DNA of 64,000 nt. Source: Kribbella sp. VKM Ac-2568 (lineage in GTDB: Bacteria > Actinomycetota > Actinomycetes > Propionibacteriales > Kribbellaceae). The DNA is taken from contig NZ_SLVF01000011.1 of assembly GCF_004345365.1 (NCBI RefSeq), forward strand, positions 248,001 to 312,000, given 5' to 3'. Shown in pieces: positions 59,720 to 64,000 of the stretch (positions are counted from its first letter, which is position 1; each line of letters begins with the position of its first letter). The translations under genes and the position numbers were made by a program. Below the pieces are notes generated by a model, which searched no databases, was not told where the DNA came from, and worked only from the letters and a program-made list of their open reading frames with translations.

Positions 59720-60930
59720 GTTGCCACCGGCATCGACTTGTAGCCGCGCAGGAACTGCTGTGGGTTGCGCACGGGGTCGCCCGCCGCGCGTAGCGACGGG
59801 AACCGCTCGAGCAGTTGCGGAAAGGCGATCCGCGCCTCGGCCCGCGCCAGTGCGGCACCGAGGCAGAAGTGCGGTCCGGCGCCGAAGCTCAACGGCCTGA
59901 TCTCCGGTCGCCCGGCATCGAACACCTGGGGCTCCTCGTAGCGGCGCGGGTCCCGGTTGGCGGCGCCGACCATCACCAGTACCAGTTGCTTGGGCGGGAT
60001 CACCGTGCCGGCCACCTCGACCTCCTCCACGGCGAATCGCGCGACGAACTGCACGGGCGCCTCGTACCGCAGTACTTCTTCCACGAAGTTGTCCGTGTCC
60101 GCCTGGTGCAACGCGGGGTCGTCGAGCAGCAGCCGCACGCCGTTGCCGATCAGGTGGATCGTGGTCACGAAGCTGGCGTTGAAGAGCACCAGGAGATTGC
60201 AGATCAGGTCGTGGTCGGAGACGTCGTGCTCGCCGGCGTCGATGGCCTCCACCAGTTGGCTGATCAGGTCGTCCCGCGGCTTGGTCCGCCGCTCCACGAT
60301 CAGCGACCCGTAGTACTCCGACAACTCGACGGTCGCCTGATCCGCGGCCGCGAGGATCTCGTCGGACTTGCCGGTCACGTCGAGGAAGTCGTTGATCCGT
60401 TCGACCCTGGGCCGGAACCAGGCCAGGTCTGCCTGCGGGATGCCGAGCAGCGCGGCGACCACGCTGCTCGGCAACGGGTAGGCGAACTCCGTCATGAAGT
60501 CCGCCTGCCCGTCGGTCGCGAGCCGGTCCGCCAGTCCGTCCATCAGGCCGTCGACCAGCCGGCTGACGTCCGGTTCGAGCTGCGCCACCCGGCGCGGCGT
60601 GAACACCTGGTGGAAGAGCCGCCGGGCCTGCGAGTGGCGGCTGCCGTTGCTGTACATCATCGAGTTGTTGAGCACCGCGAGCAGCGGGTGGTCGCGCCAG
60701 GCCGGCCCACTCCGCTCGTCGGTGTACGCGTCGTCGGTGACGCGGAACCGCGGGTCGCGCAGGACCTGGTCCGCGGCTTCGTAACCAGTGACCACCGCCG
60801 CGTAGGAGCCGGTGCCGGCGAGGAGTGACACGGGACCCAACCGGTGGAGCTCCGCGTAGTACCGATACGGATCGTCCAGGCCGGCTTCGCTGAAGAGTCC
60901 CTTGAGCACCTGATCGGCGGCGGTGGTCAC
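59716..60930 (-). CDS. Cytochrome P450 (second of a pair)
   Basis: 404 residues. Heme loop FGAGPHFCLG, K-helix EEVLR (284-288) and ANRDPRRYEEPQVFDAGRPEIR are present. The I-helix has the same NASFVTT (251-257) as its neighbour, so both probably arose by duplication and share an unusual oxygen-activation site. GTG start at 60930, 7 bp after the SGNH-hydrolase stop. Confidence 0.88.
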   Translation of the reverse strand: MTTAADQVLKGLFSEAGLDDPYRYYAELHRLGPVSLLAGTGSYAAVVTGYEAADQVLRDPRFRVTDDAYTDERSGPAWRDHPLLAVLNNSMMYSNGSRHSQARRLFHQVFTPRRVAQLEPDVSRLVDGLMDGLADRLATDGQADFMTEFAYPLPSSVVAALLGIPQADLAWFRPRVERINDFLDVTGKSDEILAAADQATVELSEYYGSLIVERRTKPRDDLISQLVEAIDAGEHDVSDHDLICNLLVLFNASFVTTIHLIGNGVRLLLDDPALHQADTDNFVEEVLRYEAPVQFVARFAVEEVEVAGTVIPPKQLVLVMVGAANRDPRRYEEPQVFDAGRPEIRPLSFGAGPHFCLGAALARAEARIAFPQLLERFPSLRAAGDPVRNPQQFLRGYKSMPVAT

Positions 60931-60937
60931 TTCGACC

Positions 60938-62236
60938 TCACCGGACCAGCTGCAGCGGGACCGCGTCGGCCATCGCCTGGTAGCCGGCGTCGTTCAGGTG
61001 GATGTGGTCGCCACCGTCGAACTCGGCCCGCAGCTTGCTCGGCGCCTGCGGATCGCGGACCGCCTGGTCGAAGTCGATCACCCCGTCGAACTCGTGGTTG
61101 GTGCGGATCCAGGAGTTGACCGCCTGCCGGGTCGCCTCCTTCTCCGGCGTCCAGCCGCCCGGGTTGGACAAGCCCTCGAACGGAGTGATGGTGGCTCCCA
61201 GGCTGCGGATGCCCCGTTGGTGCAGCTGGGCGTTGAGCTGCTTCAGCGCCGCGACGACCTGGTCGGTGGTGGCGTTGTCCATCCAGATGTCGTTCACGCC
61301 CAGGTGGGTGATCACCACACTCGGCCGGGTCTGGCTGAAGACATCCTCGTTCAGCCGGGCCAGCGCGTTCACGCCGAGCTGCTCGATGCCGTTGGGGGCG
61401 CCGAGGATCGGGTCCGGGCTGTCGTGCAGCAGCCGGTTGCCGGCCATGCCGACGTTCAGCACGCCCGGTACGTCGTTGCGCCGGTCGGCGGCGAGCCGCT
61501 CGGCGAGCTGGTCGGGCCAGCGGTTGTTGCCATTCAGGGTGCTGAGCAGGCCGTCGGCGATGGAGTCGCCGAGGACGACGATCGCGCCGTCCGCCTCGTC
61601 GGTCTGCACGTCGACGCCGGACAGGAACGTCCAGCAGCAGGCCCGCGTGGTGATGTACGGCGTGCCGTCGGTCGCGCCGGTCAGGTCGCCGGGGCCGAAG
61701 AAGTTCTGCTGCGTCGACGAGGCGTGCCAGGTGGTCGGCCCGGTCGCGGTCGGGTAGTAGACGCTGATCACCAGCGTGGTCAGATCGGCGACCCGCAGGT
61801 TCACCGGATCGCTGAGCAGCTCGGCGCCCTTGTTCATCACCGCTGTCGGCGATCCGCCGAAGGTCAGCGTGCGCTTGGAGGCCGGGTCGAGGTCGGACTG
61901 CACCGGCGTCGCGGTGTCGGCCTTGGCCACGGTCGCGGCGCCGATCTGGATCGGCCGGTCGCCGTAGATGTTCGAGAACCGGATCCGCACCCTGTCGCCC
62001 CCCACGGACGGCCGGACCACGTAGCGGGCGCTCTGGTTGTTGAGCCCGGTGGCGGTGAAGCCGGTCGCCTCGGCCTTCGAGGTGCCGGCCGACCAGCTGC
62101 CGACCCACTCCGACCGGCCCCCGTGCCCGGACGACTCGGACTGGACGGCGCCGGAGCCGGTGAAGACCAGGGCGGACCCGGCCAGCGACACGGCGGCCGC
62201 GAGAGCGGCGGATCTGACGGTACTGGGAATGCGCAT
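60938..62236 (-). CDS. Secreted SGNH/GDSL-family hydrolase
   Basis: 432 residues. Signal peptide (STVRSAALAAAVSLAGSALVF). A beta-rich N-terminal part (EWVGSWSAGTSKAEATGF, ending ACCWTFLSGVDVQ) precedes the SGNH core: block I VVLGDSIADG (Ser), GNRLLH, block III VITHLGVNDIW (Asn) and block V DHIHLNDAGYQAM (Asp, His). It is probably an exported esterase or lipase. GGGGGG lies upstream of the ATG. It is the first gene of the minus-strand metabolite operon. Confidence 0.85.
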   Translation of the reverse strand: MRIPSTVRSAALAAAVSLAGSALVFTGSGAVQSESSGHGGRSEWVGSWSAGTSKAEATGFTATGLNNQSARYVVRPSVGGDRVRIRFSNIYGDRPIQIGAATVAKADTATPVQSDLDPASKRTLTFGGSPTAVMNKGAELLSDPVNLRVADLTTLVISVYYPTATGPTTWHASSTQQNFFGPGDLTGATDGTPYITTRACCWTFLSGVDVQTDEADGAIVVLGDSIADGLLSTLNGNNRWPDQLAERLAADRRNDVPGVLNVGMAGNRLLHDSPDPILGAPNGIEQLGVNALARLNEDVFSQTRPSVVITHLGVNDIWMDNATTDQVVAALKQLNAQLHQRGIRSLGATITPFEGLSNPGGWTPEKEATRQAVNSWIRTNHEFDGVIDFDQAVRDPQAPSKLRAEFDGGDHIHLNDAGYQAMADAVPLQLVR

Positions 62237-62430
62237 GGAACAACCCCCCAAATGGGTTGGCGCGCGACGGGCGAGAAATACCCGGCGCGAGTGGCGGTGA
62301 CGGAAACCTAGTTCCGGATTCCTGACACGTCAACGGCGGTTTTGAATTGGCCGATTGAATTCTTCCGGAACCTGGCCGCGGCGTAATTCTCGAAGTACAG
62401 TCCTTCCGGATCGGGAAGGGTGAGGCAGCC
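62237..62430. promoter_or_regulatory. Divergent promoter region with three TTCCGGA motifs
   Basis: TTCCGGA occurs at 62312-62318, 62363-62369 (extended to the palindrome TTCCGGAA) and 62404-62410, between the SGNH-led operon and the AMP ligase. The region is AT-richer than its flanks. The repeats may bind one regulator controlling both directions. Confidence 0.4.
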
Positions 62431-63987
62431 ATGTCGGTCGATGTCGTGCTGGAGGAGAACCTGGAGCAGTCCGGTTCTTATGTGGTGGCCGCGCTGCGTT
62501 TGTTCGAGCGCTACGGCGACGCCGAGGCGATCGTGGCCGGCGACCGCCGGATCAGCTTCGCCGGGCTGCGGGCCCAGGTGCTCGACGTGGCCGCCACCCT
62601 GCAGGACCGGGGCGTCGGCCCGGGCACCGGCGTGCTCGTGCTGGCCGGCAACACCCCCGAACTGCCCGCGCTCCAGCTCGCCCTGCACCTGGTCGGCGCG
62701 CGGACCATGTGGATCGCGCCGATCGCGGGCCGCCGGGAGATCGAGGCGTTCGCCCGGCTGTCGGACGCGGACGTCTTCGTCTACGACGCGACCACCAAGG
62801 CCGTGCTCGGGGAGCGCCTCGCGGTCAGCCTCGGCGTACCGGTGCACTGCCTGGGCGAGGGCGGCCTCGGGCGGAACCTGCTGGTCCCCGCGACGACCGA
62901 GTTCGCGCCGGAGCTGCACGATGTCGAGCCGGCCACCTGCCTGCAGACCAGCGGCACGACCGGCGAGCCGAAGCTTGTGCATCACCGCCAGGCGTTCTAC
63001 GAGCAGATCCTGACGCTGGCCGCCGACTACCTGGCCGCCGGGCTGCCCGTGCTGCGGCACCTGTCGCACTCGCCGATGGCCTTCGCGAGCGGCCAGATCA
63101 CCAGCTTCTTCAACCTGTTCATGGGCGGCGTGCTGTTCCTCGAGGACGAGTGGGACGCCGGCCGCGCGCTGGCGACGATCGAGCGCGAGCGGATCAACTC
63201 CACCTACGTCTCACCGCCGCTGCTCTACCAACTGCTCGACCACCCGGACCTGCCGGCCACCGACGTGAGCAGCCTGTTCATGCTCAACGTCGGCGCCGGC
63301 CCCGCCGCCCCGTCCCGGCTGCGGCGGGCGATCGAGCGGTTCGGCCCGGTACTGCGGATCGTGTACGGCCTGAGCGAGGTCATCGTGGTCACCGCCCAGC
63401 CGGGGCTGACCGAGGACCCGGACCATCCCGAGCGCCTGCGCTCCTCCGGTACGCCGTACGGCGACGTGCGGGTGGAGATCCGCGACCGCGATGGGAACCC
63501 GCTCGCGCCGGGTGAGACCGGGGAGATCTACGCGACCAGCAAGCTCCGCTTCGCCGGGTACTGGGGTCGCCCCGACCTGACCGAGCGCGCGATCGTCGAC
63601 GGCTGGGTCCGGACCGGCGACCTGGGGTACCTCGACGCCGACGGCTACCTGTACGTGGTGGACCGGGTGCAGGACACGATCGTCACCGGCGCGAGCAACT
63701 GGAACGTCTACTGCCGCCCGATCGAGGACCTGCTCCAGGCGCATCCGGGGGTCCGCGCGGCCGCCGTGATCGGCGTACCGGACGAGGCGTACGGCGAGGT
63801 CCCGCACGCCTACGTGGTCCGGTACGACGACGCCGAGGTGACCGCGGCGGAGCTGCAGGACCTGGTCCGCGACGAGTTCAACGAGATGTGGATGCCGCGC
63901 GGGATCGAGTTCCTCGCCGAGCTGCCGCTGACCTCGGCGCACAAGGTGGACAAGGTCGCCCTACGGTCCGGGTACGCGTCGCGATGA
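62431..63987 (+). CDS. Acyl-CoA synthetase / AMP-dependent ligase
   Basis: 518 residues, ANL superfamily. P-loop-like TSGTTGEPKLVHH, YGLSEVIVVTA, the ATP motif GWVRTGDLGYLDADGYLYVVDR and the C-terminal PLTSAHKVDK with the catalytic Lys. There is no carrier-protein domain, so it is a stand-alone ligase that activates an acid to its CoA ester or for transfer. The acid is unknown; an aryl or fatty acid entering the pathway is plausible. It is divergent from the P450/HpgT operon, and its stop overlaps the next start. Confidence 0.88.
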   Translation: MSVDVVLEENLEQSGSYVVAALRLFERYGDAEAIVAGDRRISFAGLRAQVLDVAATLQDRGVGPGTGVLVLAGNTPELPALQLALHLVGARTMWIAPIAGRREIEAFARLSDADVFVYDATTKAVLGERLAVSLGVPVHCLGEGGLGRNLLVPATTEFAPELHDVEPATCLQTSGTTGEPKLVHHRQAFYEQILTLAADYLAAGLPVLRHLSHSPMAFASGQITSFFNLFMGGVLFLEDEWDAGRALATIERERINSTYVSPPLLYQLLDHPDLPATDVSSLFMLNVGAGPAAPSRLRRAIERFGPVLRIVYGLSEVIVVTAQPGLTEDPDHPERLRSSGTPYGDVRVEIRDRDGNPLAPGETGEIYATSKLRFAGYWGRPDLTERAIVDGWVRTGDLGYLDADGYLYVVDRVQDTIVTGASNWNVYCRPIEDLLQAHPGVRAAAVIGVPDEAYGEVPHAYVVRYDDAEVTAAELQDLVRDEFNEMWMPRGIEFLAELPLTSAHKVDKVALRSGYASR

Positions 63988-64000
63988 GCCGCCGGTCCGG
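63984..64000 (+). CDS. Start of a downstream gene, cut by the window
   Basis: ATG at 63984 overlaps the ligase stop (ATGA), the same coupling seen throughout the window. Only MSRRS is visible, so nothing can be said of its product. Confidence 0.45.

Noticed and set aside
62431..63987. NRPS adenylation module
   Set aside because: No condensation or carrier-protein domain follows. The length fits a stand-alone acyl-CoA/AMP ligase.

Overview
The window is chromosomal DNA from a high-GC actinobacterium. Gene content, GTG/ATG starts that overlap the previous stop by 4 bp, and gene order all point there. Two blocks follow the order I know from Mycobacterium tuberculosis and Streptomyces: alr-hydrolase-tsaE-tsaB-rimI-tsaD-...-groES-groEL1, and sigD-rsdA-guaB-guaB3-...-choD. 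A Nocardioidaceae/Kribbella-type soil organism is my best guess. That placement is inference and was not checked by any search.

Left part (1-11.7 kb): the 3' end of a methionine aminopeptidase gene; a radical-SAM protein behind a near-perfect LexA box; an NmrA-like oxidoreductase divergent from a TetR regulator; a frameshifted small gene; an exo/endonuclease-phosphatase protein. Next comes a deletion-like scar where the front halves of a hydrolase gene and a polysaccharide deacetylase gene meet tail to tail, with an orphan MerR-type operator. It is followed by a translationally coupled Hsp90-like ATPase and 885-residue TPR protein, then small regulators and a toxin-antitoxin pair.

Metabolic core (11.8-36.4 kb): guaA; a compact biotin operon bioB-bsaP-bioA-bioF-bioD ending in an unusual P450; a structured, terminated intergenic RNA candidate; ChoD-like oxidase and succinic semialdehyde dehydrogenase; several small accessory genes; guaB3, guaB, rsdA, sigD; His-tailed groEL1 and groES under tandem CIRCE elements; a secreted peptidoglycan-binding protein and a THUMP-like methyltransferase. 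An intact IS481-family element (36434-37866) with a 15-bp target duplication sits directly after the methyltransferase stop codon.

Right part (38-55 kb): a long minus-strand operon for tRNA t6A modification (tsaE fused to a GNAT domain, tsaB, rimI, tsaD) starting at alr. It is followed by secreted or lipid-anchored proteins (GH12-like, META lipoprotein, large PIG-L deacetylase) that appear inserted between alr and nnr-acpS-coaA, and then an MFS transporter.

The last 9 kb (55.2-64 kb) is the edge of a specialised-metabolite cluster. It holds an HpgT-type aminotransferase and hydroxymandelate oxidase (4-hydroxyphenylglycine supply), a hydrolase, two P450s that share an unusual I-helix lacking the acidic residue, and an SGNH esterase. 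A divergent acyl-CoA/AMP ligase leads out of the window.
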